Positions 27,601 through 42,600 of a stretch of DNA of 64,000 nucleotides are shown here, piece after piece. The position numbers were made by a program, and so were the translations under genes. Location of the stretch: positions 3,493,964 through 3,557,963 of the forward strand of contig NW_019091364.1 of assembly GCF_001949145.1 (NCBI RefSeq), given 5' to 3'. The notes below the pieces were generated by a model, which saw nothing but the letters and a program-made list of their open reading frames with translations, had not been told where the DNA came from and did no database searches. Position 1 is the first letter of the stretch; the number at the start of each line of letters is the position of its first letter. Origin of the DNA: Acanthaster planci (lineage: Eukaryota; Echinodermata; Asteroidea; Valvatida; Acanthasteridae).

Positions 27601-30600
27601 TAGCCAGCGGAGATGGTGAGTACATGTACAGTGCTAGCAGTATGATTTCTCAGGATTTTTATCCAGATTTCAGAAAGTGGCTTTAACTGGCTTAACTTTG
27701 GGAGTATGGTTTAGAGCCCCTGAAGTAGTTCAACATAGCGCTGTCAGAGGATGTTTGAAAAAAAATTTAGAAGGGAGCTGGAGGACGATGACTCACATAT
27801 CTGATTCTTGTTCATTGTGCAGCCAGTCCTTTACTCAAACTCCAGAACTGAGGAGCTTTTGAGTAAGCCCTCTTCCCTTTTTTTTTGAAAGGTATCCATC
27901 AGCAAGCTCCGGGCTGGCATTGGCTGGCTGTCAGTGCCTTCTATCATTACCGCAAACCCGATGTGCTTCCTTGTTCACACGACCCCCTTTCCGACCCCGC
28001 AATCCCGTATTACCCCAGCTGAGCCATACCTCTGGCAGGAAATGTGTGCTGGCGAAGAGTTTCTGGCTGGGGTGCACACTGCCAACACACAAAGGAAACG
28101 TGCTCATTGTCATGTACTGAGGTGGACCGTGGAGTTTGAAATTTCACGCTGTGGCATTACATTACCACACTCGAAACACTTTACATGTACATGTGCGGTG
28201 CACATATGTGCAGTGCCCAGAATTGTTTCGCTGTAATAGCTACGGTGCTAACATCAACATGATCAAGGCTGAACTTGATCTGTCATAACTATATCCAAAC
28301 AGTTTCATCTGCACGTGCTCAATTCAACCCCTGGATGGATGGTTTGGCACAGGACCAGACCATTGTTTAATCAGTCTGAAAGTGGTTTTTGGGGAGTTTG
28401 TTTTTTGGGGGGGCGCATGTCGCCAAAATCACCAGTACCTGTACTTTTGAGAAGCATTTATTCTGTGTTTGCTGAAGCTTCATTTTGAGCATTGAGTTGA
28501 ATTATTTTGTACAAAATGGTGTCCAAATGTTAAGGAAAAAATGAAAATTTGACACTTATCTGGGCTCTCATTCAAGACCATGAATTTAGACTGATGTGAC
28601 ATTCTTATCGTTACTGGGTTGGCATGAAAAGCAAGTGCATAAAGCACCAATCCCTCAGTACTGTACATGTAGTTCTATTCCACACCCGGCCCAACTTGTG
28701 GGCTCTCACACAAAACAGTTGCTGCCCCGTACATGCGTGGATACTTGTACATGTACATGCAAGCAGATTTTCTGTTTGAGACTAAGCACAGTACCAGTTA
28801 CAAGCAGCAGACTTCACATGGAATTTTTGGCTAATAAATATTTTTTTTGTGCTTAGCCAATGTGAAAGTGGCCCCCTGGAAGACGATGAAATAATTACAA
28901 TTACATGTACATGTATGCAGGCCATCTGGTGAAGACATATTTCGCATGCAGGTGATTCCTTGAAATACCACTTCCAAGAACGTTGACGTCCGGCATTCCC
29001 TAGAGTTATAATGATACTTCCAGGCTCGCCCCAAACAAAAAATCTTAGCAGGGTTTCTCTCCTGAAACATCTTTGTAGGAATGTCAACAAACAGCAGCAG
29101 CCCTGGACCACAGCTAGAGTGTCACTGAACAACCGCCTAATCACCCCCCTATAGTGATAAATGATGATTTACACCCCTATCCAGTGGCCCAGCAGAGCAA
29201 AGTTGGAACAATTTATTTGTGCAGGGTTGCGGGCACTGCACGAATGCTGCTTTATACCAGTTTGATCCATAAACAGTTTGTTGAAATTGTTGTGGTGAAT
29301 TTTTTCCTGCCTTTTTAAAGGGACTTCATTGGATGTTTGGGGTTGGGAACAGATTCCATGTGTATGGGGCAAGGGGGTCTAATTTAAGAGTATGTACCGG
29401 TACATGGTAAAAGTACAAATGTATGATACCTGTTCATGTACATGTACACCTGTGGTACACTGTACTGGTAAGGTGTACGTGTACCGGTATATGTACAGTA
29501 CGTGTACACATGTATGAACTGTACACCCACATGTACTGTACATTCATGTACATACATGTATACATTCATGTACATATACATTCATGTACGTGTACATGTT
29601 AGTATTGGTACATACTTGTACTTGTAGCCTGTGGATGGTACCAAGGGTGTACACATCCCCAATAAGGATGTACATGTACATGTGTATATGTACGTACACC
29701 ATTAGGTATGTGTACATGTACATGCCTGTTGGTCAGTACTCGCAAATTTATGCAATCGTAAATCATGTTTATCTTCTTATAAATTACTTTTAGTACCTGT
29801 ACATCATGTACCGGTATGTGTCATATTGCTCCACTGCGAGTACTTGTTCCCATGTAAAGATCAGTGCCAAGTGGACAGGTAGTTGGAAAAACATTCTACA
29901 GTACATGTACATACTGTACGTATGCATTTACAGCATAAACAGGTGCCTCAAAAATGGAATTGCTTATTGAAAAGCGATTTTTTTTGTACACCCACTCTCC
30001 TGGGGCTCACAGAACAAAAACTGACTTGAGGGAGGCATATGAATGGGCCCTGCTCGTGGATTCCCACGGAACCAGTAGTACCCAGTACACACTGCCGGTT
30101 CGGTTCATGCATTGATACATGTACATGTACCGTACCGGTACTTTCAACTACCAGTATTTGTACTTTGCATAACACAAGTGCCCATTTTCAGCCCGAGTGA
30201 TTCAGTGGTTTGGAATGGAAACATGGTATCCTGGTGAGAAAACAGTTGGACATCAGTGAGCCACACTAAGCCACTGTGCTGTATGATGGGAAATTGTCCC
30301 CGAGTGTTGTGTAACCGGTTTGACCTTGATCCATGAAAGGAACGAGTGCTTTCAGTGGCCCTGTGTGTCTTGTATTGTACGGTATCGAGGGGGGGGGATA
30401 TTGAATGCAAATGTGATACAGCTGCCGAGATTGTGACACCCGACTTTTGTACAATATTGGTTATTGGTCTGTTGTCATGTTGACTTGAGGGGGAATGAGT
30501 CATGATATGGTAATGGAGGGCAAGTTCAGGATAACAAATGTTGCACATAAACAGAATAACACCGAGCCACATTTACCATACATGTACCGTACATGTACAT

Positions 30601-33600
30601 GTAGTGGAACATGTACTGAACAATGTACATTGTAATTCACACACTGAGAACATGTACCGGTACCCTATTCTGAAATTTGTATCCTTGTGGAGACATAGAT
30701 TTGTTCGTAGAGAAGTTATTAGTGTGCTGTACAGTACGAGTACCAGTGTACAGTGTGCGTGTACAGTGACCTTTATCACTTACACAGGTGTGGTGTTCCG
30801 TAAGTGTGTTTATAGAAAGTAGTGGCATTGCTGTAAGTACACCGTACCAGTACATGTGTACAGATGCTTGTACACAGTAGAACTAATCCAAAACTTTGCA
30901 ACTCACAAATCCACTGGAAGCACTGCTGTGGAATTTTACATTGTACCTTTGCTGAATAGATCTAATGAAATCTCACAATAAAAATGCTCCTTTGTCTAGC
31001 AGCTGGTCTGTCAGAATAGTTTTGCCCCGTCGCATGATATAAGAACTAACGAAGCACGCGCAAAATTACATGTACATAAGCAGCATGCACGGGAGCTGAT
31101 CCGGTTATATTGAAAATGTAAAACTACCTGATCGAGGCTCTGCATGCCTATGGCGGCAGTGTGTCATGAGCGAATAGCCATCTTTTTTGACCTTTTCTCG
31201 TGGAAGCCTTGCTTATGGATTTCCGGCCTCTCTGAAGTTGCCCACATTTAGTGCAGCCAGTTATTTGACAGGTTTCATGGCCCAAAGGATCACAGCTTGC
31301 TCTAACGTAAAGCCACCCTATTTTGCTTTAGGTATTAAGCTAAAGCTGTCTGGATCACTAATCCAGGGAGTTATTTAAAAGAGGACTTCCCAGATATCCT
31401 ACCGTGGGAATCAACCTTTGAGTACCAGCTGATGCGAAAATTGAGGTGAAGTTAATGCAGCAGAAAACCACTTGCTTACAACTGAAATGTTTTCAGCTTC
31501 TGAGAATTCACTGTGATGAAATTCGATGTACATTCTTGCTTGCTCTCACGCCAAATACCGATATAAAGCAGCCTTTCTTGTGGTAGGTACCTGGTACTAC
31601 ATGCACCGCAAGCAGAAACAAAACAATTTAGCCAAAAAAGTCTGAAATGTACAGTAATTACATGTACACGTACCATTGAGTGCACATTGAGGACTGTGAA
31701 AACCAATCAAATCACAGGTGGCAAAATTAGGGACCTGGTGACTCTAGGTCACAGAAATTATTTAAGGGTTGTAATTTATATCCTGTACGCCCCATTAAGA
31801 AACTGGCAGCCAAGCTACATGTAAGGGCATGGCATTTTGGGACTGAGTGTTAGACCGTGCATGAAATTGATTGAAAGCTTATGTTGAAAGTTGGCATTAT
31901 TGCTCTACAGGTATTGGACTTGTATCACTAGTTTGCAAGATACTGAAAGTAAAATGAGTCATAAGATGCATGAATGGTGTTTTCAAGGGTTTACAGGGTC
32001 CCTGATTTGACTTTTACTTGGGAATATGGTTTGTACGACTTTCCACTCCTCTTGAACGAAAGAAAACTACATGTACCGGTACCAGTCTGAACATCTCTTT
32101 TTTGTTACCACTATCTGAAGTGCACTCTGTTTTCAAACATGTTAAACTTCCCGGGCATTTCCTGACAAATGAGGGCCCTGTTGGTGTGATGTCACTACAG
32201 GGAGGCAATGCTCATGGGGTTTTGGTGCTGAAATTGTGAACCCAAAATTTGCTCATTGAAAATACATGTACAATGTACCTCACCTGTAATTCCTCAAAAA
32301 TCTTTTGCATTCCTTGTCCGGAAACCTACTGTACATGTACATGGTTCTGACATTCTAAAAGGCTGAAAATTCAGCTGTTGGGCCAAGATTTTCATAGAGC
32401 TGCTCAAACCCAGAAATGTACATGTACTAAGCATAGGAAATATCTACATGTACCGGTACTTATGTAGCAACAACAGGTTACCACGCAAAATGTCATGCAT
32501 TGTGTACTACTTATCACTCATTCACAACCAATTTTTTGGGCTGATGCATGAATATTCGTACATGTACTGTTGGTACAATTGCACACTAGGCCCCTCCCCA
32601 ACCAGGGTCAAAAAATTTTTCCTCGGCAGAAATGCCCTAAAGGTACATGGACATGTACCGGCACATGTACGGTAACTGACGAAAAATATTGTTGAAAAGT
32701 ATACAAGGTTTAAACGACACGTACATTGTACACATGTAGTTATTGGACTGAGCTCCCTGTGGAATAATTCTTTCAGGCAAGCTACCATTTTGAAAGAAGC
32801 AAGAAAATGTTGAAGAAAACATGTTGCCAATGATGAGTCTAAAGACCAGTAGTTTATTTCGAGGTCAGTGAAACCGAGGTTACACATGTACATACTGGTA
32901 CATGTACTGGTATGTAGTACAAGCTGTATGCTTCTCACGTTCTAAAGAGCTCTCCCATTCCTAGCAAAATTAGGGCAAATTCGAGCGATAACCAATTTTT
33001 TGCATGCTGGTTAATTTTACCCCCGTAAAGCCATGCACAAAATACATGTACATGTATGTCCTGAATACCCGATACCAGGCCAAATTGGCAGGTGATTAAC
33101 AAAAGGTTGGTGTTCGAACTTGCCCTGTTCAGGTACTAGTATATTATGCATGTCTAGAACTGCATACTCTCAGACCCATCCTTAATCCCTTCCATGAAAT
33201 GGGCCAGAGTTGTTTGTGGAAAAATGTACAATGTAAATGGTCCCACCCTGTGTTATGTGCAAGTCAGATGTCAGACTCATTAGGACAGATGGGGCCCCAC
33301 AGCATACGTACATGTACATGTACATAAACGTGCATCTCTCTGGCAGGGATTGACGTTCCTAAAAATTCAAGTTATTTTCTTGTATGCCTAAACCAGCCAG
33401 CCCTCAACTATCTACATTGGCACGTGTGTGCCCTGTGTATTTTGAATTCTTGACATGTTTATGTCTCTTGAGTGGAGAGATGCAGCTAAATGCAGGAAAT
33501 TGCTATGGGTCAGTTGGCTACTGATAACTGTCACATGTAGACAATTACCCCCTCCCATACCATACTTGTACAGTAACTACAAGTATATTTTCTGCCATGT

Positions 33601-36600
33601 TCATTTATCCTACTGCGCAATGTACGAGTAAGTACATACATGTATATACATGTTCATGGAGTGCATTTACAGTTTTAGGGGAGGCATGGTCAAAAGATGG
33701 AATGGAATAGAAATTATGAAAATAAAACTCTCGTCTGAATCAAGTCAATCATTGAGCTCTCTCTTGGTGAGTTCATGAACAGAGGAACTACATGTACATT
33801 GTACATGTAGCTACATACTGGTGCCTATACACACCGTACATGTACATCTACATGTATGTACTAATGCACATGTATACATGTACATGTTACTGTACCGGTA
33901 CATGTACACTGGAGCCTGATGCATACATGTATATGTAGATGTTAAAAATGAAACGGGTACTTTTCTAGCATGTGTGATGACATTGTACATGAAAAATGTG
34001 GTAGCATTCTTTCTTTCCTATAGGTCAAACAAAATAAAAGTTGTATTACATGTACTTTGTGTCGCATGTATTACATTGGAAAAAGTAAGTTGGGTAGGTG
34101 GGTATTGTTTGTTTATTTTTCCTTAAGGTTTTTGGGTCAGAAATTTCTGGGTGCGATTTGCTAGGTTGGAGTGGGTAACGGGAAGGGCAACTATCATTTT
34201 GTTTGGCCTAAGCTCCAGGGTCAGCCCACCCTAGTCAGGTACTAATGAGGTTTATCGATCAATCAACGTGAATCCAAACAGTATGTGCGTGTACATGTAC
34301 AATAGGAAAATGTCCCAGTAATACGGGGGATTTGTGGCCTGCCAGGGACAACTGATATTTAAACAAACACAGCTGCAAATTGTTAGTTTTGATCAGAGGA
34401 CGTTTAGAAAATACCTGGGTTGTTGTTGTTTTCTTATAACACACTTTCATGATTTGTGAACATCTGTACATATATATGTGTTTTAGTAACTGGAAGGATG
34501 TGACTCGGCAACAGTATTGGGATTCTTAGAGTACCACAATTTTAGTGAATCAGTATCTAGTACCTGTTTTGAAAAAAAATTCAAGACAGAATAGCTACAT
34601 GTACCTTGACGAGTACAAGCCCACCCCCTCCCCAAAGTAATGGAGTGAGACACACCTTCCAGTTGGTTGTAAAATACCACAGTCTGTCATCTGCTCATTT
34701 TGAAGAGCACATATTTTGAGATGACAGTGTTGTAAGGCGTAAGAATATGTAATGTACATGTACATTGTACATGTGTAAGTTTGGCCATGCCATTAGTACA
34801 TGTACATGGATGATCTGTACAATTGTTTCCTTGCACATTCTTTCTTTGGGAAAAGATCTCTCCCATGTCTCATGTAATTATAAAAACAGGGAAAGGGTAT
34901 CTCATCCTTTACCACATCTTTTTCCTCAACAGCCTCCTACTGGTATTTCGGTTAGTCCTCTTTTCCTGGTTAAAACATTGTACTGGTGTTTTGGCAGAAG
35001 ACTGATGGTTAAAAACTCCTTTCAGGTGATACATGTTTATAATTTAAGTATTTACTGACTGTACTGGTATGTGTACAGTACTTCAATGACAAGAACTAAC
35101 CATAGAGCTTGAAGCTGACAAACACAACACTTTGATGAGAAAGCATACTTTTTTTATTCAGGCCAACACGATCTTGTTTTCAACATTCAAATGGACCGTC
35201 TAATAGAGCTCGTTGCCCAAACTGAGACACAATGCTTCCCTTTAATGATCCATCACATTCCCAATGGCACAGGAGCCCGGACGCCATTTGTTTCCATTTT
35301 GCCGAATCACGGGGTCGTAGGTTCAGGCGAGGAATGCTAACCCAGATGTTAACATGACAGCTGGCCAGTTCCACAAACAGATAGCAGGAGAGGCATCTGA
35401 TTGATGGGGGTAATTTGTCGGAACATTTGCTGCAGAATTCCCCAGCCTGCTCTGGTCTGTGCATGCCAAAGGCTCAGTGATCATAAATGCCATTAGGTTA
35501 TTTCTTCCAGGAGAGAAATAGCTGTGGATATTTAAATAAGATTTTTTGAGAATAAGGCTCAGTAGAGAGAGAGACAAAGTTTTTCGTCTCGGTTAATTTT
35601 TCAAGTTAAAAGGGGAAGAGGCGGCTCTTTGTGTTTTTGTAATAAATGTACATGTACATGTTCTTCCCTGTGATGGCGAGTGGATGTTCCTGACTCTGTT
35701 TTTGTACATGTACATGTACTTACATGTACAATGTTCATGTATGTCTAAAAAAGTTTCATCATATCTAAAGAGGTTTTAAATTTACAAATATGGCTCTATG
35801 GATTTTTTGTGAGGAACAAATGTGGAAGCTTGAGTGGAAATACAGTCTGTTCCAAATATAACCCCCTCCCCAAATTTCTACATGGACATGTAGAAACAAA
35901 TTAAAAGTCAAAATATGTTGCCAATTTAGCCCCTTAAAAAGGGAAAAGAAACCAGGGGAGGGAGAGGGTTAAATGTCACTGTGGACCAGAAACTGTTTGG
36001 TTCTTGTCTGGCATATTCCAGGGATGACACTGTTTCATATTTAATTTGCTTGTTAAGTGGACATTTTGTCCGATTTTCTTGGCCTTCTTCCCATGGGAAC
36101 ATAATCACCGTGATGGTTTCCACCGTGTCCTTTGCTCATCGGAAATGCAGGCCAGATACCAGAACATGTACTGTTAGACCTACCCCCTCAATCTTCACAG
36201 CAGACGTGGCTGACAGAGACAGGCCTGTAAATTGCATTGACAGATTTTTGTTTGTCATGGCGTGTGGTGCGCAATGTCAGAGATTCCACAGTTTCTCCCA
36301 ATTTGTGGTGTGGCAAAGCACGGAGGAAGGACCACATGTTAGTACTGGTACATGTATGGTGCAGGTATTCAAAGAGCTGGGTGTTGGTGGGTACATGTAC
36401 ATGTATGCACTTGCAAATTAGTGAATATGCAAAAAGTCATACATGGGTTTAGTGTGGATAGGGGACAGAGAGTACCGGTACATGTGCATGTATTTGTAAA
36501 GCCCTAACAGTCCCAAATCCTCTGATTTCAATATGATTTTACACTGATCTACCCTAAGTGACACATATAAGCTTATTCTTACTAGGAACTTGTAGCACTT

Positions 36601-39600
36601 ACATACATGTGCTGAATGTTGATTCTTGTGATTTTGAAGGACATTACATGTCCATGTTCAGGTACTGGTAGCTTGTCCATAGTACCCCGAAATGTACCCG
36701 GTACATGTACATGTATGTACATTTACAGTACATATCTACCAGTACGTGTACGTGGTGTGTGATGCGAAAGTCTCATTTGGGCCTTACTTTAATATTGGTG
36801 CCAGCTACAGATGTGAAACATCCTGGCGTCAGCTTATTTCATCCTTTATGTACAGTACATGCACATGAAGCTTTCATTTGTGAATCTGGAATACGCTATT
36901 AAAACTTCATTGGGTACGTTTTGCCTTATGCTAATGTACCGGTATACATAAACACAGTGTGGGTGCTGTGTTGTCCGAGGGTTGGAAAAAAGTTCACAAA
37001 CTTACTCAGATGAAACTTAACCCACGACCCGCTGCTTAGTCGCGTCAGTGTCTTTACCGGAGCGCTGAGCTTGTTGGATTCCCTTGCCAGATTCAAGTCA
37101 GATGAATCATGGGTACTGCGCCAAATTCACACGTGTATTACCGCCATTTGTTCCTTTTTTTCACTTCTCATGAACTGCATTACAAATCAAAAGAAAAAAA
37201 TTGCACAAAATGCAGTGTGGAATTTCCTGTACATGTATGTTTTTGACTTTACAGGTGCATGTCTTGAGTGCGGAGGATTTTAAGATTCCTGGGGGGGAGG
37301 AAAGCCTCTAGAATTGTGGTTAAGAAAGGGTATACTGCACCGGTATCTGCTGTTTCCATTATCCTGATGGAAGAATTGGTAATCTTTATGGAAATCGTTA
37401 ATCTCTGCTGACAAACTGAAGAGGAGGAGTGGGGTTCATTGACCACGGGAGGGGTCAAATGCTGTCTTAAGATGTTGGGCAGCCTGCTGAGGGTGCAGGA
37501 TTTCCTTTCTCGGCGAGTATCTCAGGCCGCATCCTGTCTCCTGCTCTACACTACAGATGCAGGTCTCATCACCTCATTCTAGCCCGCTTCCTTCAACAAG
37601 GGAGCCTTGCCCGAAGGAGAGAAGGCTTTGCCTGACCTCCCAAAGAGCTCCTCTTTATCCTTCACAACCAAGGGGGATGTATAAATTTCTCGCTTGTTCG
37701 TTGACAGCATTCATTAAAATCTGGTGTGTGTGTAATTGTACTGGTACATGTACCACTTGCATGTGTAACAGCATTGTGCTGAGGTCGGTCCTCTGTCCTT
37801 TCCAAATTACAGTTAACAAATGAGTTGCTCTATGAAGTGGTCAATGCACTTTGTGCCTGTTGCCGTTACTTACATGTGCATGTAGTAATTCACGGAAGGA
37901 ATTATTCTGTGTTGTTTCCTTGGCCAATTAACGCACATGTACCAGTATAACGGTTTTCAAACTTTGACCCATGGAGAAACTGTCTGCTAAAGAGTGGTAA
38001 AGTTTCTTCAAAGTGTACATGTATGAATGTAAGATTATTATAAACTGGAATATACATGTATGCATCAAAGAGGATATATTGCTAAAAAAAAGTAGAAGAA
38101 AATGAAGCTACATGTTCATGCACCAGTATGTACATGTACCGGTAAATGTCTGTCCCTTTTGCCAGAGTATGATAAACTAAGTTTCTACATGCATGTACCA
38201 GCAAGTACATGTAGCTTTTAAACTAAAAAACTGCAGTACTAATATAATATAAGATATTATCAATGTCAGGAAACATTGTTCCCGTTGTATTGTCTTTGAG
38301 AGAATGCATTTTCGTTCATACGTGTACATGTAGTTCTTTTTCCTACACTATGTACCTACCAGTACATGTATCCTGGTACATGACTAGCCAGTGTTTGAAA
38401 ATTGAGCTGCATCAGAGTTCCAAACATTTTACTTTACATGGATGATTCACCATTGCTGTCTTCCTCTGAAACACGTTTTTTTTTTCTCCTTGTTACCCTT
38501 ACGACTTCCCTCTGTTTTGAAAAGCTCAGCCGCTGTGGAATTTCAAACCATTTGCATTGATGTTGTGATGATTCACCATATATATTTTTCTGTTCCCCCC
38601 CCCATCTTTTTTTGTTTTCCCCGTGTACAGACCGCAACAAGAAGCGGGCTAAGATCACGGCCCTGGAGCCGATGGACACAATCTTTGTGAAGCATGTCAA
38701 ACCAGAGGGGGCTGCCGAGCGCGCTGGGCTGTCCACGGGTGATCGTATCGTCTCAGTCAACGGGGAGAGTGTGACAGGAAAGAGTTACTCACAGGTGGTG
38801 GGCCTGATCCAGTCAAGGTAAAGTGGGCCTCCAGAGTTGGCTTGTCTGAGTCACAGCCTAGGCTTTGAAGGGGCAGCGATAACCCCCCTCCCCAAAAAAC
38901 AGTTTCTCTTCTGGGTTTTGAAAGAGGGGACTACCTTTTTTGTGTGAATGTCTCCATGATGGTGGCTGGATTTCCATGACTCTCTTGCTGGTATCGTTGT
39001 GCCAAAAGAAGTTTCACCATGTGTATATTGAGGTTTTAAACTTGCATTTATGGCAAAACACAGTATTTTGTCAGAAATGCAAAGGAGGCTTACGGGGAGC
39101 TAGGCGGTTAAGCTTGATGTACAGTACATGTATCGGTACAGTGCTGGATTGCAGAATTCTAATCAGTGTTTGTCTATCACAGATCAATAACAAGTCAAAT
39201 CAAAAGTCTCACGCCAAGAGGGCTTTAACAGTGACAACACGTTAAGCTTAATATCAGGGTATATTCCAGAAGCTTGTGACTGGACTCAGTGACTTGAGAT
39301 TACCTTATGATTGGCATTTACCAGTAGTGTCGTCATCGTCAATGGGCATGGTTCAGTTTCTGTATGAAGTGGGAAATTTTTGACACGTTCTATCTAAAAA
39401 TGCTGCACCTGAGATGACTCCGGTGACTTTGGTAATGCTGTCACTGGTCATCTGCAGTGACTCCCCCCCCCTGGTTCTTCGCCACTGTTCTGTCACAGTT
39501 TCTCTGTGCAGTAAAAACCCCTAACACAATGCTTTCTGCCATTTGAAGGGAGCCACGGGGAATGTCCAGTGAAACATTACTGGATTTTCTGTTATTGCTT

Positions 39601-42600
39601 GTATATGTTAGGCAGCACTTTACCAGGTTTGCCATTGAGACTATGTGTTTGCCTTTATTGTATTGTGAAAAAAAACAGTGATAGGAAACTATGTTGTTTT
39701 TCCAAATGACCTCGGTTGATTTCCCCGACCTGGAATAAGTTTAGAAAGCTTTAGAGAAGTGCAACAATAGTGGTTTGGAAAGACTGCATAGTTGAATGAC
39801 TCACAGATTAAAGTTAAAGGGACTATACAATCTTGGTTTCCTTTTAAGGAAGTTACTTCTTGTTCATCTTTGATGCAAAGTCCTTTTATCTCTGTTTTCT
39901 CTTCAGTGATTTGTATCTCAAACTTCTTGTTGTACCACGTGAAGAGGACATACTTCAGGTAGCCTATCCGACATCAGCCTACAAGACATCGGACAATTTG
40001 CCAGCCTCTCAACCACCAAAGCCAGAACCAGACTCCCACTTTGGTGGCAGAAGCGGGATAAATGATGCACCGTCTTCCAGTGAAGCTTCATATCCATCCC
40101 CTATTCTTCCAGCAGATAAGACAGAAGAGGGCCATGACACAGTGATTTTGCGCCAGGAGCCAGACCTTCTCAGCCACCAGACTCGACACAAAACAGAAAT
40201 GGTTTTGTCTGTTGGCTCCAAGCCGATCAAGACTTCAACACCGGTCTATGACAACTGGTCTTCCTCAAGAGAAGCTCTTGACTCCAAAAGCCGGAGCACC
40301 CCAACAACCGGTGGTTCTTTGGATGCAGGACGAACAGGTTTTTCAGGCCAAACAAAACAGCCAGTAGACTCGAGGTTTGGATATATCCACTCTAGACCTG
40401 CAAGTGGAATCTCTGTAGCTTCCAGTACCTCATCTGCCGATAGCAGTGCCTCCGGGCAGAAAACTGGACGGACTTTCAAGATAACAAGTATCTTTGGCTC
40501 ACACAGTCGGCAGTCACAGAGAACGGATAATGTGACACACAGGGCACCGGGCAGGAATGAACTGCAGCATAGACCTAGTAGCAAATTGGAGAGAAACAAC
40601 GTGGATAGTTCTGCTGCGACCTCACTGAGTGTCTCGCATCAGAAGGCAGCCTCAGTTGATTACGGACCAGTGGTGAGGCTTCGGACTGGGACAGGACCAA
40701 ACGATTACATAACCCTCACAGGACAGAGGCGAGGGGATCCAAGCAGTAATAAGCCCACCACCAGGCAGAGCAGCAGCATGGACAATTTGGCCTATAATAC
40801 AGACAGTCGAGACGTGAGAAGCAGCAACGGGGGACAGGTGTCGTCATCATACGACAACTTGCATCTGTCGGGGGCCAACGGCACCGAGTGGGAAGTGCGG
40901 TCTGGCGAGCAAGCGAGGATCGCGTCAACTGGTCCCAGGCTCGGCAGTGACAGCCAGGTGAATTGGCAAGACACTGTCACCCGGCGCTACCACCGTACAA
41001 AACAAATGGAAACTTCCACGGCCGCTGTGACAACCATCGACCTCAATGCCAGGGGTGCCGTCGAGGAACAGGGCTACAAGGAAGTCGCAGCAGACCCCAA
41101 CATGCGGGACCTCTTCATGAGACAAGCGCGGCACCAGCGAGACCGGAGGGGCTACGAGAAGAAGGAGGCTTCACTCTCCAGCTCCAAATCGGCAGACAGC
41201 ATTCGATACATCGACGGAAGGCCAATGCGCAGCAACACTGTGTCTGCAGCCGACACCCGACCCCCCATCTCCCCCACTGAGAGGAGGTACTCGCAGTTCC
41301 CGGACAAAAGCACTGGCTACCCAGTTGGTCAGGCCGGGCCACGGGATTTGTACATCTCAGAAGCCGGGCAGCACTGTGCCAGCAGCCAGGAACAGCTTAT
41401 TCAAGATAGCCGGGGCTATCACGACAGGCAAGCCCCATTGAATGAGGCGAAATACAGGGCTTTGCCGGTCAGCACGGTGAAAATTGTTGACTTGGAAGGC
41501 AACGTCAAAACAACAAAAGTGGCCGACCTGGCTGAGGACACAGCTTCACCATCCACCAGCAACATGAACACCGAGGAGGAGCCAGTCTCACCTACTAGAG
41601 TCCAGGACCGGATCAGCTACTGGCACAAGAAGTCGATCCAGGGTTCCTCAGCTGACCAGATGGACGGACTTTCATGGCGTAGAGGGTCCAGCAGGTCAAA
41701 CCAACCTGACCGCCCTGATCCTAGCCTTGCACCAAGGTACCGGGCCAATGCGCACGTGCCCTTGCCCGGTGGGGGGCGGGAACGTGAGAAGCCCCCCGTG
41801 CCCAAGCGGGAGAGCAGCCGGGGCCGGGTGCGTGAGCGTAACATGGAGCGTGAGCGGCAGCACGAGCGGCGGATGTATGAGCGCCACCGCAGCAAGAGCT
41901 ACGACCGCTCGGCCCAGCAGCGCTCGGCTGCCTGGTTCCGGCCGGCCCGCCGGCAGACCACGGACGACATGTCAGTGGACAGCTTGACAAGTGATGGTGC
42001 CATCTCGTTGGCCAGTAGCCGTAAGGAATCCACGGCCAGCAGCATCAGCGATGGATGCAGCCTGGACGATGAATACCCACCAGGTCAGTATGCAGGGTTA
42101 AAACACTGTGCTATGTTTTCCTGGTTTTGTTTGTGCTACGTGTGTCTTACCCAGAAAAGCATGTGCATTGAGTCATTGAACGGAAAGTATGAAATTAAGC
42201 CACAATATTTAAATTAACATGATGTATGCAGCCGATGATCAATACATTAACCACTACCAGCCGGGGACTCCAGGATCGGAGCCGTATGGTTTATATGTGT
42301 GGCCGGGGTCTCTGAACTCGGACAAAGGAAACAGGGCCCTGTAACAAAAGACCGTACTCCGAACAAAAGACCAGGCTGCTGGGCATGACCAGCATTTTTC
42401 ACTCTCAAAAGNNNNNNNNNNNNNNNNNNNNNNNNNNNNNNNNNNNNNNNNNNNNNNNNNNNNNNNNNNNNNNNNNNNNNNNNNNNNNNNNNNNNNNNNN
42501 NNNNNNNNNNNNNNNNNNNNNNNNNNNNNNNNNNNNNNNNNNNNNNNNNNNNNNNNNNNNNNNNNNNNNNNNNNNNNNNNNNNNNNNNNNNNNNNNNNNN

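Larger units (their letters stand above)
27616..38630 (+). other. Intron 2 (11.0 kb)
   Basis: Splits the PDZ domain. No coding similarity seen. It contains many TACATGTAC-type palindromes (dense at 29384-29760, 30590-30860 and 33800-33930), a copy of the dispersed repeat (32130-32260) and a relict of the 2669-2920 MITE family (32381-32500). A poly-C/T run precedes the acceptor at 38630. Confidence 0.6.
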
